The notes under the pieces were generated by a model. That model was not told the DNA's origin. It did not search any database and saw only the letters and a program-made list of their open reading frames with translations. Shown here piece by piece: positions 42,429 to 53,816 of a stretch of DNA of 64,000 nucleotides; the stretch's first letter is position 1, and every line of letters starts with the position of its first letter. The DNA comes from Rhynchopus euleeides. Its lineage: Eukaryota > Euglenozoa > Diplonemea > Diplonemida > Diplonemidae. Location: assembly GCA_963210315.1 (NCBI GenBank), contig OY723302.1, positions 1,116,001 through 1,180,000 of the forward strand. The letters are read 5' to 3'. The translations under genes were made by a program, and so were the position numbers.

Positions 42429-44673
42429 GGTGGGAATCCGCTGTGAGGGGTATTGCGTGCTTTGAGCGTGCGTCTGAAAAAATCGCGTGGGGTGGTGGTG
42501 CCGTGTGACCAGGCAGCAAGGCAGGGTGGTTTGCCTGTGTGTGGGGGGAGGGGTGCTGTGCAGGGATGTCTTTAAATCATGGGGTTTTCGGCAGATTTTC
42601 AGATTCTCAATCGTAAAAAACCCCTGTTTTTCCCCCTCTAAAATGGGGGTGGCACAGCGTCGTTCTACCACACGAGAGGGTCGTTTTTGGCATCAACGGA
42701 TCAAACCCTCTTCACGGTGACCCTACTCAAATTTTTTTGAGTCACTGGGGGCCATTTACTGTGCGTCAAAGTGTCGACGATTGGCCACCTTTTTGGTGCC
42801 GTGGCTGGTGGGTGGCCATGGGCACACGCTAGCTGGGGGGTCTGGGGGGCAGAGCCCCCCAGCCGCCGGAGGCCACGGTAGTAAACATCTGTTCATTGTG
42901 GGCGTAGCTTCTGTGCGAGTTGGCTGCGTCCTCCTGAGGCCTGAGGCTACTGGAGTGGTTGGACTCCCTGACCTGATGGGTATCGAAGGGCTCCAGGGGG
43001 GCGGAGATCCCCAGCCGCCGGAGGCCACGGTAGTGAGCATATGTTCCTGCAAAACCATACTCTCTTCGACGTCGACCGTCGAACCAGTGTAGCCGGGTTG
43101 ACGCTTTGTCGGGGCTTACCAATCGTCGACCCAGTAAAACTGGTCGACGCGTTTGTATGGGGGGTGGAAACCCGGGTTTGCGGGTTTGCGTGAGTACCCC
43201 AAAGCAAGGTGGCACCAGAATGTGCCTTCGACTTTTGCTGAGACTCTCATTTGTGAGGCCTTTCCTGTCGTGGGTGGGGTTTTGCTGTTTCAGCTGTTGT
43301 GAGTTGTGTGTGGAGCTGGTGGGTGATGGGGAAATGACTGGAAAGTCCTGTCGTGCTGTGGCTGATTAGTGGGGCTAGCGCAGCAGGTCTCTCATTTATT
43401 CACACCAAGGTAGTTCCCATCCTCACAGTTTTTCTTTCTCTGCAGATTTCCCGAGACTGGGACCCCCAAAAAAGGGGGGAAAACCCCCCAAGAAAAAACA
43501 GGGGTTTTTTTTGGGGGTTTTTTTCCTGGGGCCGAAATCCTCAATCTCAATCATGATTTAAATATATCCCTGGTGCTGTGTCAAAAAAAAAAGCAAAACA
43601 AAACTGTGCCCAGCGATCGTACACAAAAAAATACTGCGAGTGGATGGGCTCCACCATTTCTGAAAGCCAGAACAGCGGTTCCCTCTCTCCCCCACCCCCG
43701 TCCCCTTACGCAGGCCTGGGTTGTTTTCATTCCACCTCCTCCGCAATAGCCACCTCTTCGTTGTGCACCCGCAAAAAAAAAAGGGTAGCCACCAAGCCAT
43801 GCACCTCGCCCGCCCAAACCCCTACCGCCCAGTCATCCGTTCCTTCTTTTTAGGGAAGAATGTTCCCGGCAGAACACACGCTAGCTTTTCTTTCGCACTA
43901 AAAAAAAGACTCGTGGCAGTGTTTGTACAAACGAACACGGTTGCAGCAGCTCCAAGTCTTGTTTTTTTTTTGAGGGTTGCGAAACGGTCTGCCCGCCACC
44001 CGCCCCACCACCACAACCTGTTTCAATCTTGTTGAGTTATTGTAAAATTTGCCGTTACCCCGCACACAGTAGTACACAAGAAGGCCATGACGCGTGCAGA
44101 GCCCGCTCATTGCGCGGTCAACAGGCACACCGAAAAGTCCGGCTACCCACTCACAACAGACAGGAATTGCACGAACATGGAGTAACGGTTTACACACCAC
44201 TGTGGGGAAATGCTGCCAGTCGTTGCCACACACACACACCCTTCGGGCTTTCCACTGTGATATTTAGTCGGCAGCATGGCACAGCAAACAAGCTTTTTCA
44301 TGCAAAAAAAAGTCTAGAGCTCTGAGAGTCCCACCCCACCACCCCCCGCCCCCCACCACTTCCTCTGTTTGTGGCTTTTTGCTGTCTCAACGCCGCCTTG
44401 CTCCTACTGCCTTGCCCCTTGGTGGCAGGTGTGTTGAGATGCACTGGGCCCGACATTATTTTTTTTGATTACTTTCGTTCCGGGCGACGAAAACAATGCG
44501 TAGCGAAGCCGTGGGAAGTAACGAGAAAAAGGGAACCGGGCAAGACTCGGTGATTTTTTTTCTCTTCTTGAGACGAGCACCCTGCCTGTCTGCCTGTCTC
44601 AGCACAACATCACTTCTCCTCTTTCTGACGCCCCACCTGCCGACCCCGCCTGGCCCCCACCTTGCAGGTTGCG
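42429..44673. other. Intergenic region with inverted copies of the palindromic repeats
   Basis: Holds two minus-strand copies of the 60-base palindrome (42831-42890, 42995-43045) and A/T- and G/C-rich runs around 43480-43530. No gene is supported until the exon at 44674. Confidence 0.45.
42829..43075 (-). repeat. 230-base block with two palindromic repeats, inverted relative to 38617-38875
   Basis: On the minus strand the order is AGAGTATGGTTTTGCAGGAAC, palindrome, a segment with CATCAGGTCAGGGA, palindrome, exactly as at 38617-38875 on the plus strand. Small insertions and deletions separate the copies. Confidence 0.8.
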
Positions 44674-45405
44674 ATGTTTTTGTTGTGCGCTTCTCGACGA
44701 GAGAGTGCTCAGACAGAAACACCCCTCCCCGTTTTCTCAAGATATTTTGATGAGTTCTGGCGTCGCCAACTGGGGGAGGGTGCAGCAGGGATGAGTCGCG
44801 AATTCTGTGCCTTCGCCCCCTGCGCGAACTCGAGACAGCGCGCTCTCACAGAACTGCCAGAGTCACCCGCCAAAACTTGTTCAAAGAAGGCACCGGAGAA
44901 CGGCAAAGCCCAGCCTCCGGGTGAGAAACTCTTACCCAGCAGCAGGGTGGGGTAGGGTGGGGCGAGTGTGTTGGGCGTCTGGATTTGTGGGAATATTTTC
45001 ATGCCTGTCCCTACTCCAAACGCAGCGGAGGATCCCAGGCAGCAACGCTATGGGGAAGGGGGGGGGGGGGGTTTACTTTTGGCAGGAAAAGCTCGAGGGA
45101 CCAACGGCTGCCGTATTTCCCCCGGGAAGAGAGGCCTCCACCGGGATCCTAAAACTTTGTTCAAAACCAACAAACCACAGCCAGGACCTCTTATGTCTCT
45201 GCGAATGCCCCAGGGCCTTCTGTCGCACTTCGTGTCCGGAAGGCCGAACGGACGAACCCCATTCCTCGAGAGAGGAAGAGAAAGAGGAACCTCAGGCGTG
45301 ATGGCCAGCCCGACCCCTGCCCAGTTCTCCGGCACTTTGTATGTGGCTGGTCTGCCTGGACCCGGCGTGCCTACAGGCCTGCCTGCACCCGGCTTGAGTC
45401 ACTGA
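44674..45405 (+). CDS. Unknown basic protein, two exons
   Basis: Exon 1 is 44674-44920 and exon 2 is 45026-45405, joined across a GTGAGA donor and CAG acceptor in phase 1, giving about 208 residues. A CAG ends six bases before the ATG. The protein is rich in Arg, Pro and Gly with several Cys in exon 1 (MFLLCASRRE, CAFAPCANSRQR). A Gly-run in exon 2 is encoded by a G homopolymer (45057-45071). The C-terminus is FSGTLYVAGLPGPGVPTGLP. No domain was recognised. The support is two open frames that splice cleanly, so it may still be chance. Confidence 0.4.
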
Positions 45406-47415
45406 GTAAGCCCCCCGCTCCCCCCGTAGCGTTCTTTTTACCTTTGCCGGATTTGGCGCACAAACAAACAGCCCAATATTTTTCTTTCGGGGGGAGGAGG
45501 GTGTGTGTGTGTGTGCAGCGTTTTGAAGAACGCCAAAAAAAACCCCATTCTCCGTCTGTCGCTCTTCCTCTTCCCCTTCTCTCTCTTGCGACCCACCCCG
45601 GTTGCAGTAGTTTCCACCCCCCCCCCCTCCATTAGTGTTTCAAAGAGCTCGCTTTGTGATCTGCGTGTCGTGAATGCGGTACAGTTGGGTACAGGGGGGA
45701 GGGGGGGGGGAGGAGGAGGATGATTTGGAGGGAAGGGTCGGGGTGGGGTCTGAGATCGACCCGCGCATTGTTGGGTTTTTTTTCCACCCCAAAAATTTCA
45801 AAGGTGAAAAAAAAGCAACTTCAACACAAGGCCGTGTTGCGGGGGTGTGTGGGGCGGGGGGGGGGGGGGGGGGGCTGAGACTGCGTCGTTGGTGTTTTGC
45901 AACATGTGAGTTGAGGTGAGAATGGCAGGGTAGGTGTTAGATGATTGCATTCCCCAGCCAAAAAATATCTCCTCCCCTGCCCCCCCCCCCTCCGCTGTGG
46001 AGCTGGCAAGTGCGGCCAGTGTGTTCTAGCCTATGAGGGTGTCGATGCAACGGGGCGGCTGTGTGTGCGTGGGGTGAGACTTGTGAGCCGCAGTACCATA
46101 CAATGAGACTGTCATGTGTGCCCTGTGGCAGCTGCAGGGGGGGTGGCTGTAGAGCCACCGAGGAGATGCCTCTCAGCACACAGCACATCACAGGGTTTGT
46201 CGGGCGTGTGTGCATACCATGCAGGGGTGGTCGATTTTTCTCATTCCGAGCGACGTGGCGGAGCATAAGTCGCGAAGAGTTGAAGAGGAAAAATTGGCAC
46301 AACTGAAATATTTAGGAGAATCACATTTCACACCGCTTGTTTCATAGGGCATCGGCAAAAGCCTTGCGACGCACTGTGTGTGTGTGCTCGACAAAGGGAG
46401 AGCAGTGGATCTGTTCTCCCACAGTTTTGCTGGACAGAAGGGTGTCTCCCAATAAAGCGAAAAAGGAGTGCGATTCACACAGAGCGTTATTTAGTGCACA
46501 GCACTGCTCTGTTCATCTCACATGTCAGGCCCGTTGTTGTCAAAACCAAAGAACACAGGCCGGTGGTGGTGGTGGCGCCCCCCCCCCCCCCCCCCCCAGC
46601 ACTGCAGAGCACACGGGGGAGGGGAATGGGGTTGGGTGGGGAGGGCGGGGGGAGGGGTGTTGTCCTGACCAACTTGGTGCCACACACACACTGACACAAT
46701 TTGACACAGACAGTCGAGTGGGGCGGGAGGGATTCCTTCCACCCACCCACCCACCCACCCGCCCACCACCTATTCCCACCCTTGTCTGTCGGAAACTGAG
46801 GAAAAAATCACTGTTTTGTCTGTTTAGCGTGGATTTTTTTTGGAGCGACAAAAACATTGTGGCGCGCTGTGTGTCCTCACACTCTCACCACACCCCACAA
46901 GTAATTATCGAATATCGCGTTTTGCATGCGTTTTTTTCTTGATGAAGGCATCAAACACACACCTCGCCACCTGCAGGGCATCTCTTCACACACGCCACAC
47001 CCGCTGCCCCGGCGTGTTTGGAGCAGCGACACACCAAAGGAGAAAATCTACTCCTCCTCCCCTCCCCAAAACAACAACAACAACATCCACAAAAAAAAAG
47101 AACACATTTCTTCTGCACTGTTCTTCCCCACACCCATCCACATCACATCCCCCCGGGGGTTCCTAATTGGAACGCCTGAAAAAAAAAACCCCCCAAGGCA
47201 CTGACAAGTCAAAAAACACACCCCTTCAGTTCGACCCAAAGAGTCGTTGGGCGGGGGGGGGGCGGAGGGGGTCGGCAGGCCGGGGTGGTGGGGTGTGGGT
47301 GAGGTAAAGAAGCACCACTCATTCCCCCCCCACCCCACCCACCCCACCCACCTCACAACACACACACACATACAATACTCCCTTGGGAGGAGGGGGAAAT
47401 ATTGCAGTGCTCGGG
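45406..47415. other. Intergenic region, low complexity
   Basis: C- and G-runs at 45616-45630, 45700-45712, 45855-45874 and 46577-46598, plus CA repeats near 47360. No gene is supported. The stretch ends in ATATTGCAG, nine bases before the next start codon. Confidence 0.45.
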
Positions 47416-50400
47416 ATGGCGACTCAGATTTCGCTGAGGGACATTGTCCAGCTGCAGATAAAGCAGGAAGAGTTGAAGGCGATGCTGGCAGACCTTCGCA
47501 ATTCTGTGGGGAGCCACCTGCTGTCCGGCGATGCCGCATTCGAAAAAACCGTGATCGGCGCCTTCGCGAGGGTTCTTGTGTACGTCACGGAGAATGGGGT
47601 GAAGAAGAAGGTGCCACGGATGTGCCGCATCAACAGGGTGCTTGTTAAAACCGACGCAGACAGCGTCTACCAGCTGGGCGATCAGAGCACCTCAAAATAC
47701 CTCGAGCTGACCTACGGCGGGAAGGTGATTCCTGTCAAGCTCAGTCAGGTGAACGACACGACCCTGACACAGGCGGATCTGAGCCAGTGGCTGTCCACCT
47801 TCTCCCAGGCGCCTTCTGGTGGAGGCAACCAGCAGCCGCTGCCGACGCGTGGCGAGCTGCTGAAGAAGTGGATGGAGGTGAAGAGCATGCGCGACGCGCG
47901 GAACAAACGAGCGGGCATCCCCCCGGCACCCCCGGTGCCCGTCGCTGTGGTGCAGGAGGAGGTTGAGGCGCAGCCGTCGTTCACACCGCCGCCGAGTCTG
48001 TCGCGCCCGGCTGAGTCTGCTGGTGGCGGTGCCGGAGCCCCGACTGAGGAGGTGATGTTCTCGCCCCCTCCGGCTTCCGGTGCTTCGGTGCCGCTCCCGC
48101 CCCTGCCTGCCTCTGCTGTTGTGGTTGCGGCAGCTGCGCCTGCCCCGCCGCCGCCGCCGCCGCCGCCGCCAGCAAAGCCTGTGCTGTCGCTGCCGCCGTC
48201 GCAGCTGCAGCCGCCGCACCTGATGCAGCAGATGCCCCAGGCGATCCCCAAGCACCCGCTGACGCTGGCGATGGAGAAGGAGAAGGAGCGTCTGGCAGGT
48301 GTGGAGACCGCCACGCCCGCGCCGCCCATCCCGTTCATCCCATCCGCGACATGGGCAGGGGTGAAGCCGGGTTACTACTTCGGGTCGGGGAGCTGGTATG
48401 TCCAGTGTGCAGGGGAGGGAGGCAGGGTGGTGCGGAGGGGGGTGGGTGGGTAGCTCTTTTGGTTTGGATAGCAAGAAGTCCCCAAAGGGGAGGGTGGGGT
48501 GGGGTGGGGTGGGGCCTATGTGTAGAGGGGTTTATTGCCTCGTTTGCTGTGTGTTTTTGACAGTAGAGAGATCGCATCGTGACCCTCTTGGTGTGGTGTC
48601 CGCTGCGAGAAGAATATTTTCATGTAGTCAGGAGTGAAAATGAATGGAGGGATGAATCGGCGGATCCCAAATGATTGTATGCTGGGGCCGTGTGTGCTGG
48701 GGTGCGTTCGTACCTTTATATGAACAACGTTGTGGCTAGATCACACCCCGATTAGTGTTTCTGCAAGCCCCACTGTTATGCTCGTCACCCCATGGGAGGG
48801 AACGGGGGGGGGGGGGTGTGGGGGTGGGTGGAGCGATATCCTCAGATGCAGAGGATCAGCAACAATACCCGCCTCGATATTTTTTGTGCGCCCAACGAAA
48901 AGTAGTCCGGATCTGCCTTTTTTGCAGTTGCTGGGCAGGAGGTGTTCCTCTTATTATAGCGAAAGGAGTACGGTTTTTGCTAAAAAGAAAAACTTTGCCC
49001 CTTGGCAGTCAACCCCTGCGTTCTATTGACCCACACACAAACCACCAGCAGGAGCCGTTTGTTTCAAGCTATCAACCATCTCTGCAGCCCCTGCGGTTAT
49101 AGCCGTGGCTGTTCGGAGCCACATCCATAACACCCTCAAACCAGTGCAGCTGGCAGCTCTGATGAGCTGCGGCTACTCTACACCAAGAATAATTCAAACC
49201 GATATTAGGAAGCTGCTGCAATGGCACGGGTAACCTGAGCCATGAAAGGGGGTCACTTATTTTTTTGCAACTCTGATTCGCCCTGCGGATCTAATCCGAT
49301 ATTCCTTGTTGTCCTTCTTCTTATATGTTGCTGTCGGGCACAAACGTTGCTCGCATCAGAGTTCTTTGATGAAATCTGTCACAAAGGCACCCTGTCTCCG
49401 ACATGGGGATAGAGGGGTTGTGATAACATACACGGCACGGCATTATCTGAGTGTTGATGCGATGCGGGATGTGACAACCTATCGCCACACCCGACAGTGT
49501 CGGTGTTGCATAGCAAACACCAGTGCAGCTTCAGAGGCACCGGCTGGCCCCAGGTGGCCTCTCAAGGGGGGGGAGGGGGGGGCAGAAGAAGGCGTTTTTG
49601 TTCTTGCTGCGGATCTCAGAGGGGTCCGCCAGATCTTCACATAACCTTCCACATCCCACAGTCCATCCAAGGGATTCAAAACAACAAAACAACAACACCA
49701 CCGTCATCACCACCACCACCCCCATTCTCTTCTTTACCTTTGCCTTTCTCCCAACCCCCAACCCCCCCCCTCACACCCACACCCCGACCCTCCCCACCCC
49801 CCTCCCCCCCTCGCCCCCTGTCCCCCTGCCCCTCCCAACCCCCCCACGCACCTCACCACCACAACACCCCCCCCACCCCAACCCTCACAGCGGTATTGGC
49901 TACTATGTTGACCCAGCAGTTGCGGCTGCGGGGTGTGGAGATGCTGCCGCCGCCATCCCCGGCCTCTCGGGGATCCCCGCCCCGCCACCCGTGCCCGCGC
50001 TGAGCGGCGCCGCGCCGCCCCCCGATGCCGCTGCCGCAGCGTCGCCTGGGGGCGGGCGGAGCCTGAAGAGCATTCTCGCGAAGGTCGCCAGCATCAGGGC
50101 CTCCCCTGGCTCAGCGTCATCACCTCCGCAGTCGCGCACACCCCCACCTGGCGTGCCGCCCCAGGTCCCGGCGCTGCCCTATGGTGGGTCGCCGCTCCCG
50201 CCTGCGGTGCCTTCCCTCGGCGCCTCGCCCCGGCAGCCCCGCCCGCGCAGGACGCTGTCGGTGATTGGAATCGAGAACTCCTACGAGGTTGTGTCGTCTT
50301 CGGCATCGCTGGTGCCGGTGGTGCAGGCGGCGCCAAACCTCTCGGGGGAGGACGCGGCATCGCCTGCACCGGATGATTCATCGGATCAGGAGATGTCGGA

Positions 50401-51783
50401 GAGCGGGTCGTCTGATGGGGGAGACGCCCCGGCTGCGCAGGCTTCTTCTGGGCCTGCGGCGAACAACCGTGCTGCGCGTCGTGCGATGAAACAGCAGAAG
50501 CATGTTGCGCAGCAGCAGCAGCAGCAGCGTCCTGCTGAATCCGGAGGTGCGGCGGACGACAGTATATTCAACCTGGCGACGCGGGGTGAGATGTCACGCG
50601 AGGCGCAGAACTACTTCTCCCAGTCGGGGTCGTGGAGTTCCGCGTTTGCCGACGTGACCCTGGATGACCGCCGGAAGACCGCCATGGCGGAGGCCGCCGC
50701 TGCGGCAGCAGCGGGCGGCGCCGCAGGGGGCACCCGCAGCACCAGCCCCGCCCCGCCTGCCTTCAGCACCGCGCGCGCCCTGTCGTGGGCTGTGCTGCCT
50801 GCGGCGCAGAAGGAGAGCACTCTCGACGAGGCCCGCAGGCGGGTCTCCCTGATGATGTCGCAGATGGAGGCGGAGATCGCGCAGGGCGAGAAGGAGGTGG
50901 CTGCGATGGGTGGAGTGCAGGAGGCGGAGGCGAAGGAGGGTGGTGCGGCCCCCAGTGAGTCTGGCGGTGGTGTTGCGCCGGAGCTGCTGGCAGCGCGGGC
51001 TACGGTGGAGGAGGCGGAGGCGTCGCTGGCTGCGGGGAGGGAGGAGGCCAGGTGCCGTGCAGAAGCTGCTGCAAGCGAGGCGGAGGAGGCGAAGGCGGCA
51101 TACGCTACATACGTCGAGGAGATGGATGACGGGGTGGATGCGTATAAAGAGGAGCGCTTCCAGATGGTATGGGCGTGTGTGGCAGAGAGTTGGTTAGACA
51201 ACAGTCTTGCCGTTGTTGTTGTGTTTGTGTGTTGGCAGTGGCAGTGGCAGGCAGTGACGCCCCATCCCCTGTCTCTTCCCCCCCGCTCCAGCTGAGCTCG
51301 GGTAGGGGGCCTATTTATTTCGTGCCCCCACCACCACCCCACCACCACCGCCTCCGCCTTCACAGGATGCTGAGTCCAGTATTACCGAATATGAGATCCA
51401 GGCGTACCGCGACTGGGGGAGGATCCTCACAAACGCAGGCAACAAGCTGGGCAACATCCTCGACAAGCAGGGTGCGACGCTGAAGTCGATCCAGGCCATG
51501 ATGGAGTCTGAGGTATGGCAGCCTCGTTTCGGTGTGCCCCCGCCCCCTCGCCCTCCCTGCGGGGGGAGGGGTGTTGGCAGAGGTGTTGACAGATGGGCGA
51601 AACCCTGGTGCTGCCTCCGTTGTGCACACACCCACATGCACCCTACACCCGCAGGCCGAGCTGGCGCGTATTCTGGAGTCCCGCAACGGTGTCATCGCGG
51701 ATAAGTGCCGCGAGCTGAAGAAGCGGAAGGCAGAGCTGACCGAACAGCGCAACACCAGGCGCCGCGTCGGTGCGGAGAGCTGA
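47416..51783 (+). CDS. Plus3-domain protein (RTF1-like), four exons
   Basis: Exons 47416-48395, 49891-51166, 51366-51512 and 51655-51783 join to 843 residues (phases 2, 0, 0; donors GTATGT, GTATGG, GTATGG). Residues about 45-125 read as a Plus3 domain: RVLVYVTENGVKKKVPRMCR, then VYQLGDQSTSKYLEL and VIPVKLSQVND with a following TLTQADLSQW, equivalent to RTF1's YQLG...RTNKGLQL and VSN...W. Plus3 domains bind phosphorylated Spt5 or nucleic acid in the Paf1 elongation complex. A helical basic stretch (ELLKKWMEVKSMRDARNKR), a long Pro/Ala-rich linker and coiled coils (residues about 640-760 and the last two exons, ending LKKRKAELTEQRNTRRR) follow. RTF1 also has basic and coiled-coil parts after Plus3. 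Intron 1 is 1.5 kb. Confidence 0.75.
48396..49890. other. Long first intron of the Plus3 gene
   Basis: Donor GTATGT at 48396, acceptor CCTCACAG ending 49890. The last 150 bases are almost pure C with some A, T and runs of C7, an extreme polypyrimidine tract. A G-run lies at 48808-48818. No nested gene is supported. Confidence 0.6.
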
Positions 51784-52431
51784 GAGGAGAGGGGGCTGTG
51801 AGGTGGCGGGTTGGCTCAGGCGGGGGAGGGGGGGCCCCCCCCTCCGCTGCAGCATCTTGAAGCAAAATACAGAAGCAGCCGTTAATACGAGCATGCCCAA
51901 ATGCATGCATTGGCGTGATTTGGGTGGGGGAAAAGGTTCCGCTAGCCCAGGGGCCTGGTGGTGTGCTGTGCTGTGCTGTGTGCGTCCTGTGGGCTGTGCG
52001 TTGTGCCCAGCTGGACTGGTAATTCAACTTGTCCCGGCAATAGCTGCCTGCTGGCGCTGTGTCTGATGTGAGGGGGGTGGGGGAATGCTCGCTCACAGGG
52101 CAGCGATAAAGAAATAGGCGCATCGTGCATGTTGTTCCTTTTCCGCAAGCATCGAAGCGTGCTGGATGAAAAGGGCTGACGGGGAAGGGTGTTATCTGTG
52201 TGTTGCTACCGCTAGCAATCCAAAGGGCTAACATACTCCGCCGCTCCACACCACCCCCCCCCCCCCCCCCATTCGCCCCTTCTTTCCAAACACGGTGCCT
52301 GCGATACGCTTGCTTGATGTTTGTGCCTATTGTATTACCTCCAAAACCCAGCCGTAGACACCACACCACACCACCACCCCCCCCCCCCCCCCCCGCACAG
52401 GGTCTTACCCCACCCCCTTACACCCCCCACC
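51784..52431. other. Intergenic gap
   Basis: TGTGC repeats (51963-51985), C-runs at 52252-52269 and 52377-52394, the last followed by GCACAG 31 bases before the next ATG. No gene. Confidence 0.45.
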
Positions 52432-53628
52432 ATGGCCGGCGACACACCACCCCCCAAGGTGGTGCGCCTCCTGCCCGTCGGGGAGCCGCCCCGCCGTGTC
52501 GGGGAGGCGTGGGACGTGCTGTCGGGGGGGGACCACCAGGCCCTGGGGCCCGACACCCACGCAGACCTGGCCTCCGCACGCGTGGGGTACGGGGAGGCCG
52601 AGGCGCTGCGCAGCAGCCACGCCGCCGACATGTCCTCCGCCATGCGGGCCTCCGGGAGGGTGGAGGGGGTGCTGCGTGCCGCATGCGAGCAGCGCGACTT
52701 CGCCCTGCTGCCGGTTGACCCGCTCGCCGCGACAGACGCCCCGGCACCCCCCTCCCACGCGCCACGCCTCAGAGCGCTCGAGGAAGCCCACCGCAACCTC
52801 GCCCGGGCATCAGGCATCCTCCAGAAGCGAGCCCGCAGGTTCCGCGACGCATCGCATGCCCTCCAACGCCGGCAGAGCGTCGGGCAGCTCCTCATGCGTC
52901 GAAGCGCTGCTGACGACCAGCCTGCCACATCGCAGTTTGCCTCACTCGAGGCGATGCTCGCAGGGGAGAGCCGATCGACAGAGGAACGCATGCTGCAGGC
53001 CTCCGCACTCGCATGGAGCGTCTGCCAGAAGCACCTCCCCACCCAGCGTGACCTCGTCCTGCTGAGCCTCGAGCCGCACAGCCTCCGAGCCGGGCTGCTC
53101 CCCTGGGAGCCCGACGCGTGGGTGTTGGAGGGAACCGCAGAGAACGGCGCTTCCGCCAGGGCGGGCCATGCCGTGCGCTTCAGCGTGTCAGGCTCTGCCC
53201 TCGGCGCGACGGACCCCCTCCCGGCGGGGTGGGTGACAAACCTGCTGGTGGGTGCGGCGTGTGAGGCTGCGGCCGACGCGCCCCCTCACGCGCCTCTTGC
53301 CGGGGGGGGGCCTCACGGCGAGGTGGGGACTGCGCTGCGCAGGATCCAGCATATCGCGGCGGTGGTTTCCTTCGCCTCCTCCTGCAGGGAGAAGCACGGG
53401 GTGGAGGCTGTCATACAGCCGCTGGAGCCGCACGTCTCGCGTGTGGTGCTGCTGTCTGTCGGGGGTGTTGGCGTTGGCGGTGCCCCTCCAGAGAAACGGC
53501 TCCGGTGGTACGTCATCTTCCGCTGGCTGCAGGTGGTGGTGCGCGACCCCACCGGGGTGGCCCCGGATAGGTGCTGTGGGGCGGAGGAGACGGCATCGCG
53601 GAGATTTCTGAAAAGCCTGGCCCTGTGA
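52432..53628 (+). CDS. Unknown protein, intronless
   Basis: A 398-residue frame, MAGDTPPPKVVRLLPVGEPP onward, ending TGA. The ATG sits in CACCATGG, 31 bases after a C-run plus GCACAG. Helical parts dominate the middle (RNLARASGILQKRARRFRDA, about residues 120-205). The C-terminal half looks folded (LVLLSLEPHSLRAGLL, then VEAVIQPLEPHVSRVVLL as a related second strand pair). The helical part followed by a beta-rich part is vaguely like Mediator MED17, but this is not firm. Codon bias matches neighbouring genes, which supports coding. Confidence 0.6.
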   Translation: MAGDTPPPKVVRLLPVGEPPRRVGEAWDVLSGGDHQALGPDTHADLASARVGYGEAEALRSSHAADMSSAMRASGRVEGVLRAACEQRDFALLPVDPLAATDAPAPPSHAPRLRALEEAHRNLARASGILQKRARRFRDASHALQRRQSVGQLLMRRSAADDQPATSQFASLEAMLAGESRSTEERMLQASALAWSVCQKHLPTQRDLVLLSLEPHSLRAGLLPWEPDAWVLEGTAENGASARAGHAVRFSVSGSALGATDPLPAGWVTNLLVGAACEAAADAPPHAPLAGGGPHGEVGTALRRIQHIAAVVSFASSCREKHGVEAVIQPLEPHVSRVVLLSVGGVGVGGAPPEKRLRWYVIFRWLQVVVRDPTGVAPDRCCGAEETASRRFLKSLAL

Positions 53629-53816
53629 GAGTGAGAGGGGGGGGGGGGTGTGGGGTGTGGGTGTGGCGGGGGGTGGTGGTGGTGAGTGGTGGGGTTGTAA
53701 CCCCCGTCTCCCCACCACCCAAGTTGTCCGTAGAGAGGCTGTCCCCACCCGTCTGCTTTGGGGGTGGTGATGGGGATGGGTCAAAAAGATGGGGAAGAAC
53801 TAAAGGGGGGGGGGGG

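Noticed and set aside
49523-49890. N-terminal extension of exon 2 of the Plus3 gene
   Set aside because: The open stretch before 49891 is Thr/Pro/Pro low complexity from C-runs, preceding a clear CTCACAG acceptor.
52432-53628. Firm assignment as MED17
   Set aside because: Only a vague helix-then-strand resemblance; no diagnostic motif.
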